Origin: WLMZ01 sp963732585
GTDB lineage: Bacteria > Actinomycetota > Acidimicrobiia > Acidimicrobiales > Ilumatobacteraceae
Length of the DNA: 64,000 nucleotides
Reading direction: 5' to 3'
Assembly: GCA_963732585.1 (NCBI GenBank)
Contig: CAVSZY010000004.1
Coordinates: 620,001-684,000, forward strand
Shown here: in pieces, positions 8,065 through 16,545 of the stretch
How the letters are laid out: each line of letters begins with the position of its first letter
Numbering within the stretch: position 1 is the stretch's first letter
The notes under the pieces: model-generated
Told to the model about the DNA's origin: nothing
Seen by the model: only the letters and a program-made list of their open reading frames with translations
The model's database searches: none
Made by a program: the position numbers and the translations under genes

Positions 8065-9974
8065 CGTGTGCTCCGATCGGTGAGTCTTGCCTCAGCGTTG
8101 AGCTGGGCCTGATGCTGGACCTGGTGGGTTGGTCGTTCATATTCGGCGATCAAGCGCAGCTCTGTAGCTGTCGACGGGGTATGCAAACCGCTTGTGCGGT
8201 CGTGCTCGTAGGCCGCAAGATACGCCGCCGACAGATCGAGTTCTGGGACGTTGACGTGGTCGATCATCGGGTGACGATCGCGCCGCGCTACCTCACCGGG
8301 TCCGAGCAGCACCTCGCTCATCTTCTCCCCCGGGCGCAAGCCGGTGAAGACGATCTCGATGCCACCGCCACGCTGTTCGATGAGTTGTCGAGCGACATCG
8401 ACGATGCGCACCGGTGTACCCATATCGAGCACCATCACTTCCCCGCCGGACCCAATAGCTGCTGCTTGCAGCGTAAGGCGCACCGCTTCCCGAACCGACA
8501 TGAAGTAGCGATTAATGTCAGGATGAGTGACAGTAACCGGGCCCCCAGCGGCGATCTGACGTTCGAAGGTTTCCAGCACAGAGCCACGCGAGCCGATCAC
8601 GTTGCCGAAACGCACCGAGACGAAATCCGACCCGCTGTCACCCGCCGCCGCTGAGGTGATCCGTTCGGCGATCCGTTTGGTCAGCCCGAGCACGCTCAAC
8701 GGCTCGGCCGCCTTGTCGGTGCTGATGTTGACGAAGCGGCGCACTCCCACCGCCTGGGCGGCGTCAAGGACGTTGGCGGTGCCGAGGACGTTGGTCTTCC
8801 ACCCCTCGCCGATAGCGGCTTCCAGCGCCGGCACGTGCTTCAACGCTGCGGCATGAAAGACGACCTCCGGCCGGTGTTGCTCGAAGATCTGGTGCAGGCG
8901 AGAAATGTCGCGGATGTCGCCGAGCAGAAATTCGCAGCCTGCGCGTCGGTCTTCGGCGATCGAATGCTCAGCGGCGTGCAACAACGAATCGTCGTGGTCG
9001 ACGAGGACCAGTCGCGACGGCTGCAGCTCGGCCAACTGGCGGGCCAGTTCCGAACCGATCGATCCTCCGGCACCGGTGACCAGCACGCAACGGTCGGCGA
9101 CGACGTCGCGCACAGCTTCGACGTCGATGTCGACGATCTTGCGGCGCAGCACCTCCTCGTCGGTGTAGCGGGTGATCTCTGCCGTCGTGCCAGCGCCGAC
9201 GAGACGTTGAACCGGGGGCAACACCAAGGTCTCCAACCCGGCGTCGGCAGCGATGGAATGGAGCCGTTGCAGGGTCTCGCTGTTCGCCGACGGCAGAGCC
9301 AGCACAACAGCGGTGGCTCCATACTGGCGGGCAACCGCAGCCATTTGAGCCGACGTGCCGCACACCCGAATCTTGGAGATGCGCACGTTGGCCTTGCCGG
9401 GGTCGTCGTCGAGCAGGGCGACGGGACGATATGGGCTGATGTCGGAGTAGAGCATCGCCCCAATCGCTCGATAGCCGCCCTCACCAGCACCGACCACGAG
9501 CACGGGTTGGCGGGTGGCCACGACGGCCTGGCTGTGCGCTCGGCGTTGAATGACCCGCGCCGCGCGGTGACTCAGCGCCAGCCAACCGGCGACTGCCCCG
9601 ACGAGCACCAGCTGGGCATCGAGTGAGTGGCCGCGTGTGAGGGCGGCATCGACCGCCAGCACGATCACGGTAGTGGTCGCCAACGTCAAGGAAAGCGCGA
9701 GGAATTCCTCAAAGCGCGAATGTCGGAAGCGGCCTCGATAGAGATGAGCGAACCAGCCAAGCATCAGTTGAGCGGTGGCCCCAAGGAGAGCGATCCAAAC
9801 GCATCGCCGAGCTGAATACCCTTCGGCGAGCGCGCTGACGGCAGCGATTGCCGTTACCCAACCGACGCAATCGGCGACAGCCACCAGAGCCGAATTACGC
9901 CGCTGCCGATCCAGTGTTGATTCCGCCACACCCATCCCACACCTCGATATCTCAAGGAACTTGAACAATCGCAT
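8061..9974 (-). CDS. PglF/WbpM-type membrane nucleotide-sugar 4,6-dehydratase
   Basis: Membrane-bound CapD/FlaA1-family enzyme, expected to convert UDP-GlcNAc to UDP-4-keto-6-deoxy-GlcNAc, the first step toward bacillosamine. The 637-aa protein has about four N-terminal transmembrane helices (23-135), a CoA-binding-like Rossmann domain (VLVVGAGEGGYRAIGAM, about 155) and the catalytic SDR domain starting VLVTGAGGSIGSELARQL (about 295). The catalytic segment reads ISTDKAAEPLSVLGLTKR; the usual SDR Tyr is replaced (Leu here, Met in PglF), typical of this dehydratase group. It diverges from the PglD-like gene with only 37 bp between; a start at Met14 (9935) would leave more promoter room. PglE-, PglD- and PglC-like genes in the locus support the role. 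Confidence 0.88.
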   Translation of the reverse strand: MRLFKFLEISRCGMGVAESTLDRQRRNSALVAVADCVGWVTAIAAVSALAEGYSARRCVWIALLGATAQLMLGWFAHLYRGRFRHSRFEEFLALSLTLATTTVIVLAVDAALTRGHSLDAQLVLVGAVAGWLALSHRAARVIQRRAHSQAVVATRQPVLVVGAGEGGYRAIGAMLYSDISPYRPVALLDDDPGKANVRISKIRVCGTSAQMAAVARQYGATAVVLALPSANSETLQRLHSIAADAGLETLVLPPVQRLVGAGTTAEITRYTDEEVLRRKIVDIDVEAVRDVVADRCVLVTGAGGSIGSELARQLAELQPSRLVLVDHDDSLLHAAEHSIAEDRRAGCEFLLGDIRDISRLHQIFEQHRPEVVFHAAALKHVPALEAAIGEGWKTNVLGTANVLDAAQAVGVRRFVNISTDKAAEPLSVLGLTKRIAERITSAAAGDSGSDFVSVRFGNVIGSRGSVLETFERQIAAGGPVTVTHPDINRYFMSVREAVRLTLQAAAIGSGGEVMVLDMGTPVRIVDVARQLIEQRGGGIEIVFTGLRPGEKMSEVLLGPGEVARRDRHPMIDHVNVPELDLSAAYLAAYEHDRTSGLHTPSTATELRLIAEYERPTHQVQHQAQLNAEARLTDRSTR

Positions 9975-10011
9975 TTGCCACCGAGCGTATCGGCGATATC
10001 ATCAAAGAGTG

Positions 10012-10671
10012 ATGTTATTCGGCAAATCGAGCACTCGACGTGTGCTAGTGGTTGGTGCTAGTGGTCACTCACGGGTCTGTATCGAGGTGCTGAGGGAAGA
10101 ATCGAAACGCGTTATCGTCGGCGCGGTCGCTCGCGGGGCCCTCGGAATACCCAACCTCGGGGTCAAAATTCTGGGGGCTGACAGCGAGCTCGCGTCGATC
10201 GCCATGGTCCATCACATCAGCCATGTGTTCATCGCCGTCGGCGACAACCAAGCGCGCGCCCGGCTGACGAACCAGGTGCGCGTCAGTGGCCTCGAACTCG
10301 ACACGGCCATCGCCAGCACGGCCATCGTCTCGCGCAGCGCGTCGATCGCCCCGGGCTCACTTCTGTGTGCTGGTTCAGTCGTCTCCGCTGCGGCGCGCAT
10401 CGGCGTCGGGGTGATCGTCAACACCAACGCCTCAGTCGACCACGACTGTGTCATCGGCGATTTCAGCCATCTCGCGCCAGCGGTGGCCCTTGCTGGCGAT
10501 GTGCACGTTGGCACCCGCACCCTCGTCGGCATCGGCGCTCGTGTCCTGCCCGGAATCCACATCGGCGACGACGTGATCATCGGTGCCGGATCGGTGGTCA
10601 CCCGAGATGTGCCCGATGGCGTCACCGTGGTCGGTGCCCCGGCCCGAATCCTGCAGCGCAGCGACCGATGA
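10012..10671 (+). CDS. PglD/NeuD-type sugar O/N-acyltransferase
   Basis: Left-handed beta-helix acyltransferase that would acetylate the 4-amino group of UDP-4-amino-4,6-dideoxy-GlcNAc. The 219-aa product starts with a Rossmann-like nucleotide-sugar-binding domain (VLVVGASGHSRVCIEVL) and continues with hexapeptide repeats (SIAPGSLLCAGSVVSAAARIGVGVIVN, here split by family convention) including NASVDHDCVIGDFSHLAP, with the conserved catalytic His. It ends in the GAGSVVTRDVPDGVTVVGAPAR type closure. ATG 10012 follows AAAGAG. The frame is open further upstream but overlaps the divergent gene. Its stop overlaps the PglC-like start by ATGA, so the two are translationally coupled, matching the PglC-PglD pairing in characterised bacillosamine loci. 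Confidence 0.88.
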   Translation: MLFGKSSTRRVLVVGASGHSRVCIEVLREESKRVIVGAVARGALGIPNLGVKILGADSELASIAMVHHISHVFIAVGDNQARARLTNQVRVSGLELDTAIASTAIVSRSASIAPGSLLCAGSVVSAAARIGVGVIVNTNASVDHDCVIGDFSHLAPAVALAGDVHVGTRTLVGIGARVLPGIHIGDDVIIGAGSVVTRDVPDGVTVVGAPARILQRSDR

Positions 10672-11384
10672 CTCGTCGCCCGGTCCTCGATGCGGTCAAC
10701 CGCTTGCGCGACATTGTCGTTGCCTTGCTCGTGCTCTTCTTGGCTGCTCCGATCCTGGCCGCCGCCGTGGTCGCGGTCCGTATGGCGATGGGCCGCAGCG
10801 TGCTCTTTCGCCAACAGCGCCTCGGGCGAGGCGGCGATCCCTTCATGATGTTGAAGCTGCGCACGATGCGCGATCCGTTGCCGGGCCGTGAAGGCAGCGC
10901 CTACGACGCGGAACGTCTGACCGCGCTCGGAAGCCTGCTGCGCAAGACGAGCATCGACGAGATTCCCAGTTTCCTCAACCTGTTGCGCGGCGACATCACC
11001 CTCGTTGGTCCACGGCCGCTGCCGGTGCACTATTGGGACCGGTTCATCGACGAGGAGTATCGCCGTTTCGATGTTCGACCAGGCATCACTGGACAGGCGC
11101 AAGTCAAGGGCCGCAACACGATCGGCTGGAATGAACGTTTGGCTCTCGATGTCAGCTACGTAAGCAATCGTTCCTTCCTCGGCGATCTGCGGATCATCGC
11201 CAAGACGGTGCCGGTGGTGCTCACTGCACAAGGTGTCAACGAACAGACCGGGCAAACGATGCAAGAGTTGCCCGTGGAGCGACGAATCGGTGATCGGCGC
11301 AGTGGCTACGATCGGCGCTCGACGCCGCGCGACACGCCGGACCGCCGCGCTAGCGGTCGTCGCCTCAGCGATCAGGCCTCATGA
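10668..11384 (+). CDS. PglC-type phosphoglycosyl transferase with Arg-rich tail
   Basis: Monotopic phosphoglycosyl transferase that loads the first sugar-1-phosphate onto undecaprenyl phosphate at the inner face of the membrane. One N-terminal hydrophobic segment (IVVALLVLFLAAPILAAAVVAV, a re-entrant helix in PglC) is followed by RQQRLGRGGDPFMMLKLRTM, the KTSIDEIPSFLNLLRGD segment with the catalytic Asp-Glu pair, LVGPRPLP and RPGITGQAQVKGRN. The 238-aa protein is longer than PglC because of a tail of about 35 residues carrying repeated DRR/ERR triplets (RRIGDRRSGYDRRS and on). ATGA coupling to the PglD-like gene upstream and to the dehydrogenase downstream makes a three-gene operon. Confidence 0.9.
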   Translation: MTRRPVLDAVNRLRDIVVALLVLFLAAPILAAAVVAVRMAMGRSVLFRQQRLGRGGDPFMMLKLRTMRDPLPGREGSAYDAERLTALGSLLRKTSIDEIPSFLNLLRGDITLVGPRPLPVHYWDRFIDEEYRRFDVRPGITGQAQVKGRNTIGWNERLALDVSYVSNRSFLGDLRIIAKTVPVVLTAQGVNEQTGQTMQELPVERRIGDRRSGYDRRSTPRDTPDRRASGRRLSDQAS

Positions 11385-12711
11385 CAAACCAGTCCTACGA
11401 AAGCTCGGGCGGACCGTTCGCCGCACAACTGCAAGGCATTGCGACACGCACCTGCAAGGTGGTGGTCGTCGGACAGGGTTATGTCGGTCTGCCCTTGGCG
11501 CTGCGCGCCGCCGAGGTCGGTTTTAACGTCGTCGGGTTCGACGTCGATCGCCGCCGCATCGCCGAACTGCGCGCCGGAAAGAGCTACGTCGGCGACATCA
11601 CCAACGATCGGCTAGCCGAGGGTCTGCGCGGCAGTTACAAACCGAGCGCCAACGCCGACGATCTCGCCGAGTTCGACATCGCCATCATCAGCGTGCCGAC
11701 ACCTCTGCTCGAGGGCGCCCCCGACCTCTCGGCGATCGAATCAGCGGGCCAACGGCTGGCCACCGAACTGCGCGCCGGAGCCTGCGTGATCCTGGAGAGC
11801 ACCACCTATCCGGGAACCACCAACGAGTTGCTCGGCCCCATCCTGGCCGCCGGGTCGGGGTTGCAGGCTGGCGAGGACTTCGCCCTCGGGTACTCGCCGG
11901 AACGCATCGACCCGGGCAACACCACTTGGGATTTGGTGTCGACGCCGAAGGTCGTGTCCGGGATCAATCCGGCATCGCTGGAGGTCATCGACGCCTTCTT
12001 CAAGACGATCATCGATACGACCATTCCGGTGAGCACCGCCGAGGCGGCCGAGCTGACCAAGCTGTTGGAGAACACCTTCCGCCACGTCAACATCGCCTTG
12101 GTCAATGAGCTGGCGATGTTCGCCCATGATCTCGGTATCGACATTTGGGAGGTGGTCGACGCGGCCAGCAGCAAGCCCTTCGGCTTCATGCGTTTTACCC
12201 CAGGCCCGGGCGTCGGCGGCCATTGCCTGCCGGTGGATCCCTCGTACCTTTCCTGGCGGGTGCGCCAACACCTCGGTCGGCCATTCCGCTTCGTCGAGTT
12301 GGCCAACGACATCAATGAACACATGCCGAACTATGTCTTCGAGCGGATCACTGCCACGCTCAACGAGCAACGCCGTTCGGTGGCCGGCAGCCGAATTCTG
12401 CTGCTTGGCTTGGCCTACAAAAAGGCCACGTCCGACTGGCGAGAGTCGCCGACGGTGCCACTCGCCGAACGGTTGAGCGCCGCCCACGCCGAGGTGCTGA
12501 TCTGCGACCCCAACATCGCTGCGGTGAATACCGCGCAACTCGCCTGGCCACTGGTGCCGTTCAACGAAAAGAATTGGGCGAGGCCGATCTTGTCGTGATC
12601 CTCGTCGATCATCCGCAGTTCGACGCAACGGTGATCGCCGAGCACGCACGGTTGGTCTTCGACACCAAGCGCCTGATGCCAGCGGCGGCCGCCAACGCCA
12701 GCCTGCTGTAG
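11381..12711 (+). CDS. Nucleotide-sugar 6-dehydrogenase (WbpA/WecC-like, frameshifted near 3' end)
   Basis: UDP-HexNAc dehydrogenase that makes the corresponding uronic acid by two NAD-dependent oxidations. Visible motifs: VVVVGQGYVGLPLAL (NAD binding), STTYPGTTNELLGP, LGYSPERIDPGN typical of the UDP-GlcNAc/ManNAc branch, and Cys282 in GVGGHCLPVDPSYL. The main frame stops at 12598, but dropping in one base at about 12566-12573 (AAAAG then AATTGG) restores ELGEADLVVILVDHPQFDATVI through TAG 12711, completing the UDP-binding domain. Total length is two over a multiple of three, consistent with one lost base. It starts with ATGA overlap after the PglC-like gene. The AsnB-type amidotransferase in the locus could amidate the uronic acid. 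Confidence 0.88.
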
Positions 12712-13126
12712 CTCGACTTCTAACGAACTCGTCCATTCAGAATGATCTGGGCGAGTGTTGTGACCTCTTGCTCGACCAACACCAGGTGATCGACGGCCTC
12801 AGGCTCAGGTACCTGTCGCGCCTATCAGCTACTTCAATTCCGCCTCGCGCGGTGATGCCGACTCGGGCATAGCAGGAGGATGCCAAGGCCTTGACTCGAG
12901 TCCGTTGCTCGGAGATCGCGCTTTCGCTGAAGTGCGCGCTGAGGAGCGTTCCGAGGACAGCTGCCCCACGGTTGATCCCGCCAGCAACGGCATCGGCGTC
13001 ACATCCACGGCCACTCCTGAAGATCGCTGAGGTGCTGTGCACTAAGAGGGGGCTACGACCGATCTGATACAGCATCACCGAACAGAATCGGGCCGGGCCG
13101 GTCCGAGAGCGCCCAGCAACAGAGAC
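12712..13126. other. 415-bp intergenic stretch without a supported gene
   Basis: Between two convergent transcription units. Open frames exist (for example 12737-13078 on the minus strand, 113 codons) but show no recognisable domain, no convincing start and unusual composition. ACTCGTCC and GGGCGAGT at 12727-12759 could form a loose hairpin with a 12-nt loop after the dehydrogenase. The tract may be a remnant of a lost polysaccharide gene or mobile element; nothing identifies it. Confidence 0.4.
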
Positions 13127-14347
13127 TCAGGCGGCTTCGGCCAGCAGGCGGCGATAGGTGGCCAGGGTTCGATCGATGACGGTCTGCTGATCGAAATGAA
13201 TCAGCGCGTGGGGACGAGCGGCAACAGCCATAGCCGAGCGCATTGCGCCATCATCGACCAGTCGACGGATGCCCCGTTCCAAACTGCGCGGGTTGCGCAC
13301 CTCGACCAACAACCCATTGAGTCCGTCGGCGACCACTTGGCGACAGCCGCGAATGTCGGTGGCGACGATCGGCAAGCCCATCGCCCCAGCCTCCATCGCC
13401 GCCCGCGGGAAGCCTTCGCGATGCGAGGCGGTGACGAAGACATCTGCCGCCGCGTAACACTCCGGCATGTCATCACGTCGGCCAGCGAAGACGACGCCAG
13501 CGTCTTTGGCCGCGTCGATCAAGTCGTCGCCAACGGCATCCGACTTGTCGCCATCGGTTGGGCCGATGACGACGAACCGGACGTGCGGCCGATCGGCCAC
13601 GATCGCTTGCGCGGCCTCGATGATCTCGGCGATTCCCTTCTCGGCAACCAAGCGTCCAACCACGACGCAGACCAAGTCGTCGTCGGCAAAGCCCCATTGG
13701 CGACGCAACGCCTGACGCTGCTGCGCGCCGATCGCCTGCGGATCGAAGCGGGCGAGATCGACGCCGTTGCCGAGCACATCGACCCGCTGTGCTGGCACCC
13801 GCAAACGGGAGATCAGCGTGGCCGCGTCCTCCGGATTCTGCACCAGTTCGGCATGCGAACAGGACGCCGCGACGCGCTCCAGCGTGTACACCGGCAGGCG
13901 CCGTTGCCAGCGATCCGTCGGCTGCGCATAGAGACCGTGCTGGGTATTGATGATCACCGGGACGCCAAGGCTGCGCGCCGCCACCCGACCCAACACCCCC
14001 GGCTTGGGGTTATGGGTATGGACGATGTCTGGTCGTTCCTGGGCCAGCGCCTGGCGTAACTCGCGCAGCGCCCGCCAATCCGAGCTCAACGAGGTTGCCC
14101 GAGTCAGCGAGTGCACGGCGACGTGGCGAATGCCGGCTCGCTCCAAGGATGGGACATGGGACCCCGGGCTGGACATCGCCACGACCTCATAACCAGCGGC
14201 GGCAAAGGCGCGCAGTTGCGGGCCGAGCAGCCAATCGAGACTCATGTCGGTGGTCGCCAGATGCACCACCTTCGGAGCTCGACCGCTGTTGGAGGCTCTG
14301 TTGGAGGCTCTGTTGGAGGCTCTGTTGGGCGCGGCGTTGTGACCCAT
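13127..14347 (-). CDS. GT4-family glycosyltransferase
   Basis: Cytosolic GT-B fold retaining transferase of the polysaccharide locus, 406 aa. The N-terminal domain has VVHLATTDMSLDWLLGPQL, RPDIVHTHNPKPGVLGRVAAR and NTQHGLYAQPTDRW, as in transferases acting on undecaprenyl-linked HexNAc. The C-terminal nucleotide-binding domain has VVVGRLVAEKGIAEII and the E-x7-E region ASHREGFPRAAMEAGAMGLP. Residues 8-20 are a simple repeat of RASN encoded by a 12-bp tandem repeat and lie before the folded domain. It starts 2 bp after the deacetylase stop, so the four minus-strand genes from 18147 to 13127 form one operon. The sugar donor cannot be read from sequence. Confidence 0.9.
   Translation of the reverse strand: MGHNAAPNRASNRASNRASNSGRAPKVVHLATTDMSLDWLLGPQLRAFAAAGYEVVAMSSPGSHVPSLERAGIRHVAVHSLTRATSLSSDWRALRELRQALAQERPDIVHTHNPKPGVLGRVAARSLGVPVIINTQHGLYAQPTDRWQRRLPVYTLERVAASCSHAELVQNPEDAATLISRLRVPAQRVDVLGNGVDLARFDPQAIGAQQRQALRRQWGFADDDLVCVVVGRLVAEKGIAEIIEAAQAIVADRPHVRFVVIGPTDGDKSDAVGDDLIDAAKDAGVVFAGRRDDMPECYAAADVFVTASHREGFPRAAMEAGAMGLPIVATDIRGCRQVVADGLNGLLVEVRNPRSLERGIRRLVDDGAMRSAMAVAARPHALIHFDQQTVIDRTLATYRRLLAEAA
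14288..14328. repeat. 12-bp tandem repeat in the GT4 gene
   Basis: Three exact copies of GTTGGAGGCTCT (14288-14323) and a partial fourth. On the coding strand it specifies the repeated tetrapeptide RASN just after the start codon. Being a multiple of three, copy-number change would alter length but not frame. Confidence 0.9.
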
Positions 14348-14349
14348 AG

Positions 14350-15183
14350 CTATCGCTCCCCGCGGTAACGAATGCGGGCCGCCGCGCTGCGCAGCGCGCC
14401 CTCGAAACGCATGCCACCGTCGGCGATGCGCACAAACTCGTCGAAGCTGTCGGTGCGCCGCAGCGGACTACGCCACAGCTGTTGCGGATTCGACCCGACG
14501 ACATTGACCCGATTGCCGGCGAGCGCCGCCGATCGGAACCGGGCGGCAACCAAGGCAGCGATCGACGCTCGCGGTACCACCGCCTTCGGGTAGGCAAAGT
14601 GCCGCGGCGTGTAACCCAGACGGCTGCGGATCAACTCGATCGAGCGGTCCAACTCAGCCTCGGCCACCGCCACCTCGGCACGGTCGAGCAGCACGTGGCT
14701 GTGCGTGTGCGACCCAGCCTCGATCGACGACGTCGCACACACTGCGGCCAGCCGATCCCAGCTCAGCGCAGGGGCGCCCCACGGGAATGGTTCGCCCGAC
14801 TCGATGAACTGCGTTGCCAGATAGACCGTGGCGGGTAGCCCCAATTCGACAAGCACCGGCCCGGCGCGTTCGACAAAGTCGTCGGTACCGTCGTCAAAGG
14901 TCAGGGCCACCGCCCGCCGCTCGTCCACGTCCACGTCTGAGTCGACCGACTCGTTACCCATCCATGACGTCACCTCGTCGAGGCTCATCACCCGACAATG
15001 GCTGTGCAGGTACTCCATTTGTCGACGGAAATCAGCCAGCGGGATATCGACCATCGACGAGGTGCCGGCACCGACGCGGTGATAGGCGAGCACGACGACA
15101 CCGGCGGGAGCCGGGCGCAGACGATCGCCGACGGCTGACAGACTGCGCGCCGCACGGTGGACGACGGCAGTGGGCGCGTTCAC
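14350..15183 (-). CDS. NodB-type polysaccharide deacetylase
   Basis: Carbohydrate esterase 4 family enzyme that removes N- or O-acetyl groups from a glycan or glycan precursor. The 277-aa protein carries VVVLAYHRVG at the start of the fold, the metal-binding motif LTFDDGTDDF (motif 1), SHTHSHVLL (motif 2) and the later RHFAYPKA segment (motif 3 region, Tyr-Pro in place of the more usual RxPY). No signal peptide is evident, although a weak N-terminal hydrophobic stretch exists, so it may act in the cytosol or be membrane-associated. It overlaps the polymerase-like gene upstream by 4 bp and is followed after 2 bp by the GT4 gene. The substrate is probably the polymer of this locus. Confidence 0.88.
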   Translation of the reverse strand: MNAPTAVVHRAARSLSAVGDRLRPAPAGVVVLAYHRVGAGTSSMVDIPLADFRRQMEYLHSHCRVMSLDEVTSWMGNESVDSDVDVDERRAVALTFDDGTDDFVERAGPVLVELGLPATVYLATQFIESGEPFPWGAPALSWDRLAAVCATSSIEAGSHTHSHVLLDRAEVAVAEAELDRSIELIRSRLGYTPRHFAYPKAVVPRASIAALVAARFRSAALAGNRVNVVGSNPQQLWRSPLRRTDSFDEFVRIADGGMRFEGALRSAAARIRYRGER

Positions 15184-16535
15184 GTCGCAACCTCATCTGG
15201 CGTCGACCGTGGCGCTGGCAACGACCACCACAGCAGCATGAGAGGGAACACCAGCGACCGCTGGCGCACGAGGATCGCCAAGTTGCCGAGCGTCGAGAAC
15301 GCCAGTCCGAAGGCGATCACCGTGATCGTCGCGGCGACGAAATAGGGACTGTTGATCAGCAGGCGGGGCGCAGCGAGCAACCGGCGCCAGCCGACGAGCA
15401 GCGCGACTATCAACGCCGCGCTCTCCGCTCCGGGAAACGCCGATGACAAGCCGCGCACCTCATGGGGTGCCGGTCGCAGCAACGTCCGCTGGATCGCCAG
15501 CGGCCAGTCGAGCGGCGAGCGTATCGACACCGTCGACATCGCCGAACCGCCACCATCGGAGCGCCGCGCCGTCTCGCTGAAGATGTCGCCGACGCGCGTC
15601 GAGACCGAACCCTCATCGTTCGAGGGGTTGAGATAACGCAGCGCGACCGTACCGACGACCACCAACCCGATGGCCGCCACCGTGAGCAACCCGAAGGTCA
15701 TCATCCGACCGCTCAGGCCGTGCCCGGTACGCCCGGTGAGAAAGCCGGCGAAGAGCCCGGCGAGCAGACCGCCCACCCACAACGCTGCCATGTGTGGGCG
15801 CACGAACCCCGCTCCGATCAAACCGGTGAGTCCGGCGACCACCACGCCGAAACGCCAACGGCCGGTGAGAATCAGCGCGCAGGCCCACGAGGTCAATCCG
15901 AGCGTCAGACACATCCACGCTTCCTTGCCAATCGATGACGGCCAGAAAACGATGCTTGGCGTGAGCATGCACAGCCAGGCATAGCGACGGGCGTTGATCC
16001 CGTGGATTCCGATCAAACCAGCCTTGAGGAAGAGCACCTGACCCCAAAAACTGAGGAAGGCATAGATCAAGAACCCGGCCAGTTGGCTGCTCCCGGCAAA
16101 GGTGTAGATCAACCCGGTGAGGCGGTCGATAAATGCCGTGCCGACCTCATGAGGGATGACCGCGAGCAGCGACGAGCGGCCCTCGCGCACGGCCAAGGCC
16201 AAGACCTTGCCTGAATCGTGATAGCGGGCGGCGTCGCTCTGTCCCCCGTAGGCGTCGAAGGCGACCCAATAACGGGCCAACGAGCCAGCCATCTTCGCCC
16301 CGAGACCGAAGGCGACAATCGGCAGCAGAATCCGCTGCTCACCAACGAAGGTCTGGCTCAAGATCCACCAGCCACCCGCCAGCAGCGGCGGAAGGATGAT
16401 CATTGCGCCCCACACGTCGTAGGGCTGGATCTGCATGGCGATCGCCGTCGCCGCCATGTAGGCCAACGCAGCGAAGATCGCCAGTCGATCGAAGAGCGAC
16501 GAGCTGCCGCGACGATTCCAGGTCGCTGCCGTCAC
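15180..16535 (-). CDS. Polytopic membrane protein, candidate Wzy-type polymerase
   Basis: A 451-aa integral membrane protein with roughly ten to eleven hydrophobic helices and a large periplasm-sized loop (about 335-385, DEGSVSTRVGDIFSE and on) between the late helices, the topology typical of O-antigen/exopolysaccharide polymerases and ligases. No enzymatic motif is recognisable; Wzy proteins share topology more than sequence. Position supports the call: it lies between the Wzz/BY-kinase gene (10-bp gap) and the NodB deacetylase (4-bp overlap) on one strand. A ligase or a flippase-associated function remains possible; no separate Wzx flippase was recognised in the window. Confidence 0.6.
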   Translation of the reverse strand: MTAATWNRRGSSSLFDRLAIFAALAYMAATAIAMQIQPYDVWGAMIILPPLLAGGWWILSQTFVGEQRILLPIVAFGLGAKMAGSLARYWVAFDAYGGQSDAARYHDSGKVLALAVREGRSSLLAVIPHEVGTAFIDRLTGLIYTFAGSSQLAGFLIYAFLSFWGQVLFLKAGLIGIHGINARRYAWLCMLTPSIVFWPSSIGKEAWMCLTLGLTSWACALILTGRWRFGVVVAGLTGLIGAGFVRPHMAALWVGGLLAGLFAGFLTGRTGHGLSGRMMTFGLLTVAAIGLVVVGTVALRYLNPSNDEGSVSTRVGDIFSETARRSDGGGSAMSTVSIRSPLDWPLAIQRTLLRPAPHEVRGLSSAFPGAESAALIVALLVGWRRLLAAPRLLINSPYFVAATITVIAFGLAFSTLGNLAILVRQRSLVFPLMLLWWSLPAPRSTPDEVAT

Positions 16536-16545
16536 CGGGGCACCA

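Noticed and set aside
12737..13078. 113-codon minus-strand frame in the intergenic gap
   Set aside because: No recognisable domain, no good start, poor composition; listed only as part of the unexplained stretch.
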